Below the pieces are notes generated by a model. The model was not told the DNA's origin and searched no databases. It worked only from the letters and a program-made list of their open reading frames with translations. Position numbers and translations under genes: made by a program. Positions 9,049 to 19,441 of a DNA stretch of 64,000 nt are shown piece after piece; the first letter of the stretch is position 1, and each line of letters begins with the position of its first letter. This DNA is from UBA7672 sp963784415 (GTDB lineage Bacteria > Pseudomonadota > Alphaproteobacteria > Caulobacterales > Hyphomonadaceae): NCBI GenBank assembly GCA_963784415.1, contig CAWARK010000006.1:301246-365245 (forward strand). The letters run 5' to 3'.

Positions 9049-9733
9049 ATGAATTCCTCGCCCCCACCATCACGTTCGCGTCTTAGCCTGCCAAGGCCTC
9101 CCAAAGCCGTGGTTTTCGACCTCGACGGCACGCTGATCGACTAGCGAGGCCCTCGTCCTGGAGGCCTACATGGCCGCAGCGGACAAGCATGGCGTGCCGT
9201 TCACCCACGACCAGTTCCTGTCGCTGGTCGGCCGGCATCGCCAGCATAGCGAAATGAAGATGCGCGAGTATTTCGGCGAGACTTTTCCGCTCGAAACGTT
9301 CTACGCGACAGTGAAGGAATTCTTCGGCGACCGCACTGCGCCCTTGAAACCGGGCGTGCAGGCTTTGCTGGATCGCCTCGACTCGCTGTCGACGCCGTAC
9401 GCCCTTGCAACATCGTCCGGACCTGGGTGGGTCAGCAAGCATTTCGCGGCATACGACCTGGCGCAGCGCTTTCGCGGCGTCGTCACGCGCGAAGATGTGG
9501 AGCATGGCAAGCCACACCCGGAGCCGTACTTGAAAGCCTCAACGATCCTCGGCTTTCATCCGCATGACGTGCTGGCGGTGGAAGACTCGCCCACCGGCGT
9601 CGCCTCAGCCCACGCGGCTGGCTTGATGACCGTGATGGTGCCGGATCTCATCCAGCCGGACGAATACACGCGCGCACAAACAGTTCACGTCGGCCAATCG
9701 CTGGCCGACGTGCTGAGTCTGTTCGATATTTGA
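9049..9733 (+). pseudogene. HAD-superfamily phosphatase (beta-phosphoglucomutase-like), single-base insertion
   Basis: From ATG 9049 the frame reads KAVVFDLDGTLID, the nucleophile loop of HAD hydrolases, and then stops at TAG 9142-9144. Removing the T at 9142 restores SEALVLEAYMAAADKHG and the rest of a 227-aa protein, including the C-terminal acidic motif (VLAVEDSPTGVASAHAAG) and lysine in EHGKPHPEPYLKA. The cap domain is the helical subclass I type found in phosphoglycolate phosphatase and beta-phosphoglucomutase. The substrate is unknown. A sequencing error is the simplest explanation of the lesion. It is convergent with the LPMO-like gene, 12 bases away. Confidence 0.8.
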
Positions 9734-9745
9734 GAAGCAGTTAGC

Positions 9746-10378
9746 CTACTTCTGGCCCGGCCAGCGCTTGTCGATCGGCAGCGATGCATTCGCCGTGATC
9801 TTCACGTCAGCGCAGTGGTGATAGGTGAACTCGCCTTCCTTGTTCAGGCCGTGTTTCTCCATGAACTGAATCACCTGCACCGTGCACTTGTCGCAATTGA
9901 TGTTGGGCAGCTTGAGGTCGTACTCAAGGAATGTCGGCGACCCATCGGCCTGTTTCGGAATCGGCTTGTCGTGCATGAAGAGGCCATCGACCAGCACGGG
10001 CGGCTTCGGATCGGGATCGATCTTGCCGGAGACCGAGATGACAGCGCCGCTCGCCGAGGTGGTGGTCGTCGCTTCCGGGTCTTTCGGAAGTTCGGCGCGA
10101 TCCAGCACCGACAACGCGATGCGATAATGGCCGGGGTGGAAGATCGTTTCCCGGATCTTGAAGTGCAGGCTGTCGCCGCCCTTCATCTCCGTGATCTTGC
10201 CCGTCGGCGTACCTGACGTGATCTCCGACAAGCCGCACGGCGCGGCCTTCTGCGGATCGCCCAGGACGTTTTCAACAACGGCAGAATCCGGCGCCACCAG
10301 GATGAAGTGCGCCGAAGCCGGGCCGGCAATCGCCAGCGCCGCAACCGCGCAGAGAGCCGCTTTGACAGAAGTTTTCAT
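9746..10378 (-). CDS. Secreted LPMO-like protein (N-terminal histidine), SCE4755-like
   Basis: 210 aa with a signal peptide whose most likely cleavage (GPASA|HFILVAP) leaves His24 as the first mature residue, as in copper-dependent lytic polysaccharide monooxygenases. The mature part has four or five cysteines (KAAPCGL, NINCDKC, YHHCADVKI) and further histidines (FHPGHYRI, TYHHC) that could complete a histidine brace. I associate this architecture with the SCE4755-type monooxygenase-like family, from memory and without a search. The role could be polysaccharide oxidation or copper handling. ATG 10378 is chosen because it starts the signal peptide. Confidence 0.6.
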   Translation of the reverse strand: MKTSVKAALCAVAALAIAGPASAHFILVAPDSAVVENVLGDPQKAAPCGLSEITSGTPTGKITEMKGGDSLHFKIRETIFHPGHYRIALSVLDRAELPKDPEATTTTSASGAVISVSGKIDPDPKPPVLVDGLFMHDKPIPKQADGSPTFLEYDLKLPNINCDKCTVQVIQFMEKHGLNKEGEFTYHHCADVKITANASLPIDKRWPGQK

Positions 10379-10425
10379 GACAGGACCAGCCTCAAGGGGA
10401 AAATACCTGACACCATCTACCCACA

Positions 10426-10451
10426 TTCCCCCGCCATGGCGACGGGGGAGC
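10426..10451. repeat. Palindromic intergenic hairpin
   Basis: A near-perfect palindrome with arms CCCCCG and CGGGGG around CCATGGCGA sits between the acyl-CoA dehydrogenase stop and the LPMO-like gene. No T-run follows on either strand, so it resembles a dispersed palindromic repeat more than a terminator. No second copy is evident here. Confidence 0.4.
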
Positions 10452-10511
10452 TGCCAAACGGGGGCGTCAACTCCTCGTGTTGAGTTACGTAAGGGAGGGC
10501 GCCGGTCCGGC

Positions 10512-11670
10512 TCAAAGCCCCATCTGGCGGCTGGCGAGGTCCTTCATGATCTCTTCCGCCCCGCCGCCGATGGCGTTGACCTTCACCTCGCGATAGATGC
10601 GCTCCACCTTCGCGCCGCGCATGAACCCGGCGCCGCCGAATATCTGCACCGCTTCCGAGGCGCAGAACGCCATCGTCTGCGTCGCCTGGTTCTTCAGCAT
10701 GCAGATCTCGGCCACCGGGCTTTCGCCCTGTCCCAGCCGCCACGCCAGCAGCTCCAGCATGGACTCCGTCGCCACCACCTTCTGCATCATGTCGACCAGC
10801 TTGTGCCGGATCACCTGATGCTGCGACAGCGGCTTGCCGAACGTCTCGCGCAGCTGCGCATAGGCCATCGCCTCATCGACGCACACCCGCGCATAGGCGG
10901 CGCACGACGCCGACATGCCCATGCGCTCGGAGTTGAAGTTCCGCATGATGATCTGGAAGCCGCGCCCTTCCTCGCCGATCAGGTATTCCACTGGCACGCG
11001 GCAATTGTCGAAATGCAGCGTCGCCGTATCCGACGCCCACCACCCCATCTTCTTCAGCTTCGTCCGCGACAGCCCCGGCGTATCGCCCGGTATCAGCAGC
11101 ATGCTGACGCCGCCGACGCCCCCGCCTCGCCCGTCCGCACCGCCGTCGTGATCTAGTCCGCGCGCATGCCTGACGTGATGAACGTCTTCTCGCCATTGAC
11201 GACATAGTGGTCGCCATCCCGCCGCGCCGTCGTGCGCAGGTTGGCGACGTCCGATCCGCCATTCGGCTCGGTGATCGCCAGCGCCGAGATCTTCTCGCCC
11301 GACAGGATCTGCGGCAGCACCCGCGCCTGCACTTCCGGCCGCGCGCCAACCGCGATCGGCGGCGCGCCGATGCCATGGCTCATCAGGCTCGCATTGATCC
11401 CGCCCGATCCATGCCGCGCCAGTTCCTGCGACGCCACGATGCGCATGAACTGGTCTGCCGGATAGCCGCCGAACGCCTCCGGGAAATCCCATGCCCCATC
11501 AGGCCGATGGCCGACGCCTTCCGGTAAAGCTCGCGCGGAAACTCTCCCGCCTCGTCCCACTCATTCGCGAACGGCTCGATCTCCTTCGCCACGAACCTTC
11601 GCACGGTCTCGCGAAACGCTTCGTGCTCGGCGGTGTAGAACGGACTCTTGGCGGGCTTTGAAGCTTTCAT
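10512..11670 (-). pseudogene. Acyl-CoA dehydrogenase with two frameshifts and an internal TAG
   Basis: Three reading frames together give a full-length (about 386 aa) acyl-CoA dehydrogenase. The N-terminal helical domain starts at ATG 11670. The middle carries the FAD-binding motif ALAITEPNGGSDVANLRT. The C-terminal domain (NFNSERMGMSASCAAYARV, ending with GGGAEEIMKDLASRQ) holds the expected catalytic region. Lesions: a shift near 11491 before DFPEAFGGY, TAG at 11155-11153 where the family expects Tyr or Trp, and a shift near 11115-11128 before GGVSMLLIPG. With mmsA and mmsB nearby, isobutyryl-CoA or short branched acyl-CoA is a plausible substrate. Three lesions make real inactivation possible here. 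Confidence 0.75.
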
Positions 11671-11797
11671 GCCACGCAGTCTAACCAGACCAGCGCTGTC
11701 CACGTCGATTCCCTCCGTCGCGGAAGCTGTCACGATTTCACGCCTTGACCTCGCGCCGCTCGCCCGTTCCGTGCCCGCAAAATTGGAGAGTTCGCCC

Positions 11798-12907
<1,110 letters not shown>

Positions 12908-13031
12908 GACCCACCCTGATGCGTTCGGTCGCACCCGGAACCCCGCATTCGGACGAATCCACGCGGCCGCCGTATCGAAACCTTAACGCGGCGATGGCTT
13001 ATGTTACGGCTCACAACGCCGGAATCTGCTC

Positions 13032-13475
13032 GTGGCTTACGATCTCTACGCCTTTGACCTGTTCGCCGCTCCGCGCGACCGATACGACTTTCTTGACTGG
13101 ATCAGCCGTTCCTTCCGCTCGGTCGATGGCCCGCTCGGCAGCGATCCCTCGCGCACCACGCCGGCGCTGCAGGCCTGGCAGCGCGACATGGCGCAGGGCT
13201 TCCCCGGCGCCGGCGATCCGCACCGCGTTTCCGATCCCGAGAGCGCCAGCGCCTCAAAGAATGCCGAGTACCGTTTTTCGCAAGGCGCCGTTCAGGCGAG
13301 CTTCGAATGGGACTCCTGCGGGCCCGCTCTCCTCCGCGCCAGGAAAGCTGCTGTGGCGCGCGGCGTTGGCCTGTTCGACGCGAGCGGCCATGACGGCGCC
13401 GTCTGGATGATCTCCTCGCGCGGCCGGTGGGAAGTCGTTCACCGGAACGACGACACGCGGCAATCTTTCGCCTAA
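13032..13475 (+). CDS. Hypothetical protein, 147 aa
   Basis: A GTG start at 13032 opens a soluble protein beginning AYDLYAFDLFAAPRDRYDFLDWI. The middle is polar and low in secondary structure, and the C-terminus has beta-like stretches (DGAVWMISSRGRWEVVHR). No signal peptide or known domain is seen. It is convergent with the TetR gene, separated by nine bases. I do not recognise the family. Confidence 0.65.
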   Translation: MAYDLYAFDLFAAPRDRYDFLDWISRSFRSVDGPLGSDPSRTTPALQAWQRDMAQGFPGAGDPHRVSDPESASASKNAEYRFSQGAVQASFEWDSCGPALLRARKAAVARGVGLFDASGHDGAVWMISSRGRWEVVHRNDDTRQSFA

Positions 13476-13484
13476 ATCTGGCGT

Positions 13485-14069
13485 CTAGTCTCGCGCCTGA
13501 AGTCCGGCGATCAGCAGATCCATCAGCGCGTCGAGCTCCTTCAGATCGCTCTTGCCTTGGTCCAGCTGCACCATTGCCGGATGATGGAAACGCGACGAGG
13601 CGTTGAGGATCATCTTCGCCGCGTGTTGCGCCGATTTCAGCGGCCAGTCGCCCGCCTTCGCCCCATCGCGCAGGATCTCCTCGATCGCCCCATGAAGGTG
13701 CGCCACGTGCTGCGCGACGACCTCGTGCGCGTCGGTCGTGATCGCATGGTAGACGTTGAACATCTCCGGATCGTCGAGCACCTTGCTGCGCTTGATCTCC
13801 GCGAGCTGGCGCACCCACGCCTTCAACCGCTTCGGAGCAGGCGTCTTCTTGTCCGCCGTGATTTTCGTCAGCGGCCCCATCACCTGCGTCAGCCACCGCT
13901 GCGCCACCGCATCGAACAGCGCGCTCTTGGACGCGAAATGCTTGTAGACGTTCGAATGGCTCATATCCAACGCCCGCGCGACGTCCACGACGCCGGTTTT
14001 GCCCGGACCGTGGCGTCGCAGCTGCTCGACGGTTGCATCGAGAATGCGGTCGCGGATTGAGTCACTCAT
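13485..14069 (-). CDS. TetR/AcrR-family transcriptional regulator
   Basis: 194 aa. An N-terminal helix-turn-helix (IRDRILDATVEQLRRHGPGKTGVVDVARALDMSHSNVYKHF region, residues 4-46; VYKHF is the recognition-helix end) is followed by an all-helical ligand domain. The ATG at 14069 is preferred to the TTG one codon earlier. The target is unknown; the downstream aldo/keto reductase and its own promoter are candidates, and the inverted repeat at 15148-15175 could be a site for this or another regulator. Confidence 0.85.
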   Translation of the reverse strand: MSDSIRDRILDATVEQLRRHGPGKTGVVDVARALDMSHSNVYKHFASKSALFDAVAQRWLTQVMGPLTKITADKKTPAPKRLKAWVRQLAEIKRSKVLDDPEMFNVYHAITTDAHEVVAQHVAHLHGAIEEILRDGAKAGDWPLKSAQHAAKMILNASSRFHHPAMVQLDQGKSDLKELDALMDLLIAGLQARD

Positions 14070-14103
14070 CAAGTGTGTAGATCACCCATTCAGCGTTCCC
14101 AGT

Positions 14104-15112
14104 CTACCGCTCAGAGTCGAGCATGGCCATCTGCTCGGGCGCATACCGCGTGCCGGCGACCGCGCCGACAGGCACGGCTGCATCGATCCGCGCCAGCTCC
14201 CCCGGTGTCAGCACGATATCGAGCGCGCCCAGCGATTCCGTCAGGCGCACGCGCTTGCGGGCGCCGACCAGTGGCACGATGTCGTCGCCACGCTGTGCGA
14301 CCCAGGCAATCGCCAGCTGCGCCACGGAGCAGCCCTTCTCGTCGGCAATCGACTTTCAGCGCCTGAACCAGCGTGAGGTTCTTGCCGAGATTGTCACCCT
14401 GGAAGCGCGGCGAATGCGACCTGAACCCGCCAATCGACCCGCCACCCAGCGCGCTCTCGCTGATCAGCCCGCGCGACAGCACGCCATAAGCTGTCATGCC
14501 GATGCCAAGCTCACGCAGCACCGGAAGGATTTCGTTCTCGACGCTGCGCGTCATGATCGAGTATTCGATCTGGAGATCGACAATCGGGTGAACCTTGTGG
14601 GCCCGGCGAATGTTCTCCGCGCCTGCCTCGCTGAGGCCGATATGGCGCACATAACCCGCCTTCACGAGATCGGCGATTGCGCCAACCGTCTCTTCAATCG
14701 GCACCAGAGGCGACACGCGCGCGGGCCGGTAAATATCGATGTAGTCGACCCGGAGCCGCTTCAGCGTGTAGGCCAGCGCCGTCTTGGTCGACGCCGCATC
14801 GCCTGCAAAGCCCATGAAAGCGCCATCGGGCCCGCGCTGCGCGCCAAACTTCACGGAGAGAATGGCCTTGTCGCGCTTGGAGTTATGCTTCAGCGCCCCA
14901 TTCTGCAGAGCTGTGCCGATCAGCATCTCATTGTGGCCCATGCCGTAGAAGTCGCCGGTGTCGATCAGCGTGACCCCCGCATCAAGCGCGGCGTCGATCG
15001 TGGCGGTCGATTCCGCTTCATCAGCATGACCGTAGAAATCCGACATCCCCATCGCCCCAAGGCCAATGGCGGAAACGGTTGGGCCTGTGCGGCCAAGGCG
15101 TCGTGTAAGCAT
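14104..15112 (-). pseudogene. Aldo/keto reductase, single-base insertion
   Basis: NADPH-dependent reductase of about 335 aa after repair. The N-terminal two thirds (from ATG 15112, GGAG eight bases upstream) carries the catalytic Asp/Tyr region LIDTGDFYGMGHNEMLIG and the VDYIDIYRPAR segment. After NLTLVQALK an extra base near 14354 shifts the frame; the other frame continues with SIADEKGCSVAQLAIAWV and the coenzyme-binding end (IVPLVGARKRVRL) to the stop at 14104. The family's catalytic Lys falls where the text reads KFGAQRGPDG. A sequencing error is more likely than decay. An inverted repeat upstream may be its operator. Confidence 0.8.
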
Positions 15113-15147
15113 GATTGAGCTCCTGTGATGCACAGGAGATAGCCCTT

Positions 15148-15175
15148 AGGTAACAAATGTCAATATCTGTTACCT
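15148..15175. promoter_or_regulatory. Inverted-repeat operator upstream of the aldo/keto reductase
   Basis: Perfect 8-base arms AGGTAACA and TGTTACCT are separated by 12 bases, 36 bases upstream of the reductase start. Spacing and position fit a dimeric repressor. GTAAC half-sites are typical of HxlR-type regulators, but no such gene is nearby. Confidence 0.5.
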
Positions 15176-15197
15176 GATCTTTTTCGGCGACCGCGAC

Positions 15198-15569
15198 TTA
15201 CGGCGCACGCGTAAATTCAAGCGGCATGTCGATGCCACTCTGCTTCCAGATCCCGACCCATGCCTTTTTCGCGGCGTCCCACGTTCCCGAATAACTGCCC
15301 TGCGCCATCGAAACGTCGAAGCTGAACGACGCGCCATCGCTCTTCACCGCCTCGGTCGGGATCACCATGCCGGGCGCCTGCGTCGGGCTTTCGGCCGTCG
15401 CGGTCAGATCGCCGCTGGCGCCCTTTGCGACCGTGACGTTGAAAGGAATGTCCGCGCCCGGCGCCTTCACCACGCCCATCCACTTGCCTGCCGCGTCCTC
15501 CGCGAAGGCTGTCCCGATCATGGCAGAGGCCGAAAGCGCACCCACCACGAATATGCGAATGGAGTTCAT
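15198..15569 (-). CDS. Secreted hypothetical protein, 123 aa
   Basis: A Sec signal peptide ending GTAFAE precedes a compact domain of about 100 residues (GKWMGVVKAPGADIPFNVTV ... GSYSGTWDAAKKAWVGIWKQ). This fold and wording resemble the small beta-rich domain that precedes alpha/beta hydrolases or beta-lactamase-like enzymes in other secreted proteins; here it stands alone. It is probably periplasmic and its function is unknown. It shares orientation with the next broken gene, 15 bases away. Confidence 0.7.
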   Translation of the reverse strand: MNSIRIFVVGALSASAMIGTAFAEDAAGKWMGVVKAPGADIPFNVTVAKGASGDLTATAESPTQAPGMVIPTEAVKSDGASFSFDVSMAQGSYSGTWDAAKKAWVGIWKQSGIDMPLEFTRAP

Positions 15570-15584
15570 GATCAGCTGTCCTTT

Positions 15585-16098
15585 CTAATGCGGTTTCGTA
15601 GGCGTGATGCAGTCCTTGCACGGCTTCACCGCCGGGGTCTTCACCTTGTCATTCGCGCGTTGCGTCTGTGCAGCCGGGGCCGCACCGGTCTGCGCCGTGA
15701 CGCCGGCGCCCTGCACGCCGCTGGCAATGCCGACCTGTAACCCCACGCTGGCGCTGCTCATGGCCTTGTCGGCCTTGTCCCTGGACTCATTCATCCCGCC
15801 AGTGATGTTGGCATTGTCCAGCTTCAGCTTGGCCGACTTCGCTCCGAGCGCCATGTCCTTGGACTCGTGTCCGCAATCGCACGATCCGCCCGCGCATCCT
15901 TCTCCGCCTCGGACAGCACGTCGCCCTGAAGCTCGCGGATGTCCCGATTCAAGTCCTCGCCGACCTCGGAGACGCCGAGCCTTCACCGCGTCCTCCGCGT
16001 TCTGCGTGACCTTTGGAAGGCGTCGGATCAGACACACGCTGCGCCGACGCGCTGCCGGCGGCGAGTGCAACAAGCATTGCGAGTCCGGCCAATCTCAT
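15585..16098 (-). pseudogene. Secreted helical hypothetical protein with several frameshifts
   Basis: ATG 16098 starts a clear signal peptide (LAGLAMLVALAAGSASAQ). The continuation needs three frame changes within about 200 bases: first to VTQNAEDAVK, then to GVSEVGEDLNRDIRELQGDV (a charged, coiled-coil-like stretch), then to ESKDMALGAKSAKLKLDNAN and the C-terminus (VKPCKDCITPTKPH). Joined, this makes about 170 aa. No family is recognised. The C-terminal CxxC could bind metal or form a disulfide. The number of lesions fits either real decay or a poorly resolved stretch. Confidence 0.5.
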
Positions 16099-16173
16099 GG
16101 AACGCTCCCCTCAGCTTCTGGTCCCGCAGTGATGCTAGCACCTCGAACGTACTCCCGACAAAGAAGGATGCAC

Positions 16174-17010
16174 ATGCTGGAAACCGTGAAGTCCCATCGC
16201 GTCGCCGGCGGCGAACTCCGCTACTGCCGCCACGACAGCGACGCGACCGGAACGCCGATGACGTTCAGCGTCTTCGTGCCCGAAGGCCCCGGCCCGTTCC
16301 CGGTCCTTCTCTGGCTTTCCGGCCTCACCTGCACCGAAGACAACTTCACCACCAAGGCCGGCGCCTACCCCGCCGCCGCCGAGCACGGCATGATGATCGT
16401 CGCGCCCGATACGTCGCCGCGCGGCCAGAATGTTGCGGATGATCCCGGCTATGATCTCGGTCAGGGCGCAGGCTTTTATGTCGACGCAACCGAAGCGCCG
16501 TGGGCGCAGCATTTCCAGATGGAAACCTGGATCATCCGAGACCTGATCCCGCTGATCCGCGCAAACTTCCCAGCCGATCCCGTCCGCCTTGGCGTCTCCG
16601 GACACTCGATGGGGGGACACGGGGCGCTGACGCTTGCATTGCGCCATACCAATCTGTTCCGGTCAGTTTCGGCGTTCGCGCCGATTGTCTCACCGATGAA
16701 CTGTCCGTGGGGCGAGAAAGCATTCACCGCATATCTTGGCCCCGACCGCGCGACGTGGCGCGATCATGATGCATGCGCCCTGCTGCGCTCAGGCCTGGCG
16801 CATGGCTATTTCGACGACATCCTCGTGGACCAGGGCCTCGCCGATCCGTTCCTCGTTGAACAACTGAAACCTGAACTGCTTGAAGAGGCTGCACGCGAAG
16901 CTGGTCAGAAACTGACGGTTCGCCGCCAGCAAGGCTATGACCATAGTTATTTCTTCATGAGCACATTTATATCAGAACATATCGCGTGGCACGCGCACCG
17001 TCTCAGATGA
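16174..17010 (+). CDS. fghA: S-formylglutathione hydrolase
   Basis: It hydrolyses S-formylglutathione to formate and glutathione, completing formaldehyde detoxification begun by frmA. 278 aa. Esterase D fold: LWLSGLTCTEDNF oxyanion region, nucleophile Ser145 in GHSMGGHG, Asp in DQGLADPFL, His in YDHSYFF. The start ATG 16174 is preferred over ATG 16168 because AGAAGG lies seven bases before it. Its own promoter probably lies in the 75-base gap from the divergent gene at 16098. Confidence 0.96.
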   Translation: MLETVKSHRVAGGELRYCRHDSDATGTPMTFSVFVPEGPGPFPVLLWLSGLTCTEDNFTTKAGAYPAAAEHGMMIVAPDTSPRGQNVADDPGYDLGQGAGFYVDATEAPWAQHFQMETWIIRDLIPLIRANFPADPVRLGVSGHSMGGHGALTLALRHTNLFRSVSAFAPIVSPMNCPWGEKAFTAYLGPDRATWRDHDACALLRSGLAHGYFDDILVDQGLADPFLVEQLKPELLEEAAREAGQKLTVRRQQGYDHSYFFMSTFISEHIAWHAHRLR

Positions 17011-17137
17011 ACTCGCCTCAATATTAACAATCAGCCACAGAGAACTATCTTTGCTTGGACATTAAAGTTGCTCCGGTATATTCCGATTCGCGTTGGGACA
17101 GGGCTGGACCAATTCTAAGATACACAAGGGGCTACGA

Positions 17138-17476
17138 ATGGCTGCGAAGCTGCCAAACATTGATGGACTCTCGCTGTCCGATCTCAACGAACTGCTGGCG
17201 CGCGTGAACCGCGCCATCCAGGGCAAGAAAGACGAAGCGCGGCAGGAAACGCTGCAGAAGCTCAAACAGCTTGCTGTTGCTGAAGGATTCAGCCTCGACG
17301 AACTCGTCGGCAAGGGTCAGGGCGGCCGCCGTCAGCGCTCGGACAAGGGCGTCAAGCTGAAGGCAAAATACGTCGGACCGAATGGCGAGACATACACGGG
17401 CCGCGGCCCGACGCCGAAATGGCTGCGCACGCTCGAACGCAAAGGCGAGAAACGAGAGAAATTCCTCGTAAAATAG
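17138..17476 (+). CDS. H-NS family nucleoid-associated protein
   Basis: 112 aa. An N-terminal helical oligomerisation region (LSDLNELLARVNRAIQGKKD) is followed by a basic linker and the H-NS DNA-binding motif YVGPNGETYTGRGPTPKWL. These alphaproteobacterial H-NS-like proteins (HvrA/MucR-independent class) bind AT-rich DNA and silence or bridge it. ATG 17138 has AAGGGG nine bases upstream; the frame extends upstream without a better site. A rho-independent terminator follows at 17502, so it is monocistronic. Confidence 0.9.
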   Translation: MAAKLPNIDGLSLSDLNELLARVNRAIQGKKDEARQETLQKLKQLAVAEGFSLDELVGKGQGGRRQRSDKGVKLKAKYVGPNGETYTGRGPTPKWLRTLERKGEKREKFLVK

Positions 17477-17501
17477 CGTTCAACTAGAATTGATATCAGG
17501 C

Positions 17502-17532
17502 GGCCCGGATAGCATCCGGGCCGTTTTCGTTT
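17502..17532 (+). terminator. Rho-independent terminator of the H-NS gene
   Basis: A perfect stem GGCCCGGAT / ATCCGGGCC with loop AGC (17502-17522) is followed by GTTTTCGTTT. Confidence 0.85.
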
Positions 17533-17573
17533 GAGAGCGACATATTGCGAATGCAACTTCGCCGCGAGGGCGA

Positions 17574-17650
17574 TGGTAGTGGGACCCGGGATCGAACCGG
17601 GGACCTCAGGATTATGAGTCCTGCGCTCTAACCAGCTGAGCTATCCCACC
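17574..17650 (-). tRNA. tRNA-Met (CAT), elongator
   Basis: Complete 77-base cloverleaf with encoded CCA. The 5' arm starts GGTGGGA with a G-U first pair to TCCCACT, discriminator A. The D-arm is GCTCAGCTGGTTAGAGC, the anticodon arm GGACTCATAATCC with CAT, and the T-arm GGTTCGATCC. The CAT anticodon could also be the lysidine-modified Ile2 species, but the G-U first pair and CTACCA end are typical of alphaproteobacterial elongator Met tRNA. Confidence 0.9.
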
Positions 17651-17765
17651 AAAGTTGAGGCGCGCGGTATACGCGCGGCTTGCGGCCAGCGCAAGGCGGA
17701 CCACGCGCGACACAAAATTCTTCTGAACTCAGACGAGTTATACCGTCCAAAGGCGGCCTTCAGCC

Positions 17766-17797
17766 CCAACAAGAAAGGCGCAGGTTGCCCTGCGCCT
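17766..17797 (-). terminator. Probable terminator downstream of the flavoprotein gene
   Basis: Perfect 9-base arms AGGCGCAGG / CCTGCGCCT with a TTGC loop (17776-17797), followed on the minus strand by TTTCTTGTT. It lies about 120 bases past the stop at 17914. The rest of 17651-17913 shows nothing else. Confidence 0.65.
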
Positions 17798-17913
17798 CTC
17801 CCGGATTGGGCCCAGGGTTGGGGGACGGGCCCGATCGCTTTTTCCTTATCGCACCCGTCATCGGCCGCGTGTGTAATCGAGTGTCGCTGACTTGGGGCAT
17901 TTTGGCCTCAATC

Positions 17914-19040
17914 TCACACAAGCCCGGCCACCAGCTCCCCGATCGCAAGCGACGATGTGAGGCCCGGGCTCTCAATTCCAATCAGGTTGACCAGCCCCGC
18001 AACGCCATGATGCTCCGGCCCGTCGATCAGGAAGTCCGCGCTCGGCTCGCCCTTGCCGACGATCTTCGGCCGCACGCCCGAATAGTCAGGCGACAACGCG
18101 CCATCCTTCAGCCCCGGCCAGTACCGCCGCACTTCGTCATAGAAGTGCACGGCCCGCGCCGGATCAACTTCATAGTCGAAGGGCGGCTTCAGCTCATCTG
18201 ACAGCCACTCCGCATCCGGTCCCAGCCGCGTGCGCCCGCCGAGATCAATCGCGAGGTGCAATCCCTGCGTCGCCTGATTGTGCATCGGATAGATCAACCG
18301 CGCGAAAGCTGCCCTCCCACTCGCCGTGAAGTATGAGCCCTTCACCCAGTGCATCCGCATGCCGTCATAGGTCGGACCGCCGGCGATATTGCGTGCAATC
18401 GGCAGACGCCTGATGCCCGCCCGCATTCACAACCGTGCGCGCCTTAACACGCGACGGCGCTCTCGCCGCCTGTCTCGATCACGATGCCGTCTTTCATGAC
18501 TTCGCCGCGCACGACCGGCGAGTTGAGCACCAGCGACCCGCCGCGATCCTCGAACTCGCCCTGCAGCGCCAGGAAATAGCCATGGCTGTCGAACAGCCCG
18601 CTCGCTTCCGAATGGATCGCGACACGCACCTCCGGGCTCAGCGCCGGCTCCAGCCGCCGCGCCTCCGCGCCGTCGATGAGACGGATATCCTCAACGCCAT
18701 TCTCCAGCGCCCGTTTCAGCAGCGCCGGCGTCGCCGCCGCCTCGCCATCGTCGACCGCCACCACCAGCTTGCCGCAACGATGCACTTCTACGCCGTGCGT
18801 CGCACAATAGGCGTAGAGCTTGCGCCGCCCTTCCACGCACAGCCGCGCCTTCAGCGAGCCCGTCGCGTAATACAGCCCCGCATGGATCACTTCGGAATTG
18901 CGTGAAGACGTCTCGGTCGCTATCGCTGCCGCGGCCTCCAGCACCAGCACGTCGCGACCCTTCAACGCCAGCGCACGCGCGCACGAAAGGCCAACGGCCC
19001 CCGCGCCGATCACCAAGGCATCAGCGTCAAACGTTTCCAT
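17914..19040 (-). pseudogene. FAD-dependent oxidoreductase, L-2-hydroxyglutarate oxidase-like, two single-base insertions
   Basis: After repair, a 374-aa DAO-family flavoprotein: the N-terminal FAD motif DALVIGAGAVGLSCARALA, then SSRNSEVIHAGLYY and GKLVVAVDD, which are characteristic of L-2-hydroxyglutarate oxidase relatives (LhgO), and a C-terminal segment VNLIGIESPGLTSSLAIG that closes the FAD site. The frame breaks after ESAVAC (extra T near 18446, giving TAA) and again near 18407 (extra G before ATTGCACGC); removing both gives KARTVVNA-G-HQASAIARNIAGG. Sequencing error is likely. The terminator at 17766 follows. Confidence 0.8.
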
Positions 19041-19098
19041 CGGGAAACGCTATGCCATCAATCATGAAAAAAGCCATGCCGAGCCGTGGCGGGCCGGC

Positions 19099-19305
19099 CT
19101 ACTTCTCGTACTTGAAGCTGACTCGCAGCTTGGTACGGAAGGCCTCGATCTTCCCGTCCTCGCCGAGCGTGATGTCCTGCGCCACCACCTCCGCGACTCT
19201 CAGGTCACGCAGGGATGTAGCCGCCGTGGAGAGCGCTTCGCGCGCTGCCTCCTCCCAACTCTTGCTGCTTGTACCGATGATATCGGTAACGCGGTAGACA
19301 CTCAT
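19099..19305 (-). CDS. Dodecin, flavin-binding protein
   Basis: 68 aa. The whole protein matches the dodecin fold (VYRVTDIIGTSSKSWEEAAREAL ... RVAEVVAQDITLGEDGKIEAFRTKLRVSFKYE): one helix on a three-stranded sheet, with the family pattern of polar residues after the first strand. Dodecins assemble into hollow dodecamers that bind flavins and buffer the free pool. A perfect AGGAGG lies six bases before ATG 19305. Confidence 0.95.
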   Translation of the reverse strand: MSVYRVTDIIGTSSKSWEEAAREALSTAATSLRDLRVAEVVAQDITLGEDGKIEAFRTKLRVSFKYEK

Positions 19306-19441
19306 GCAAGGCCTCCTCTCCCGAACCAGAGAGGACAAGACGCCTGAAATTGAGCAGTGGCAACGGCGCCGCTCGCGTAAGCCAGCGCTGGCGGATCACG
19401 TCCTCCCTTGCGCAGCAAAGCCTAGCGGGGGAAGACGCATT

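Noticed and set aside
17574..17650. Reading of the CAT tRNA as tRNA-Ile2
   Set aside because: The G-U first pair and CTACCA end are typical of elongator Met in this group; the Ile2 option cannot be excluded without tilS-determinant analysis, but is less likely.
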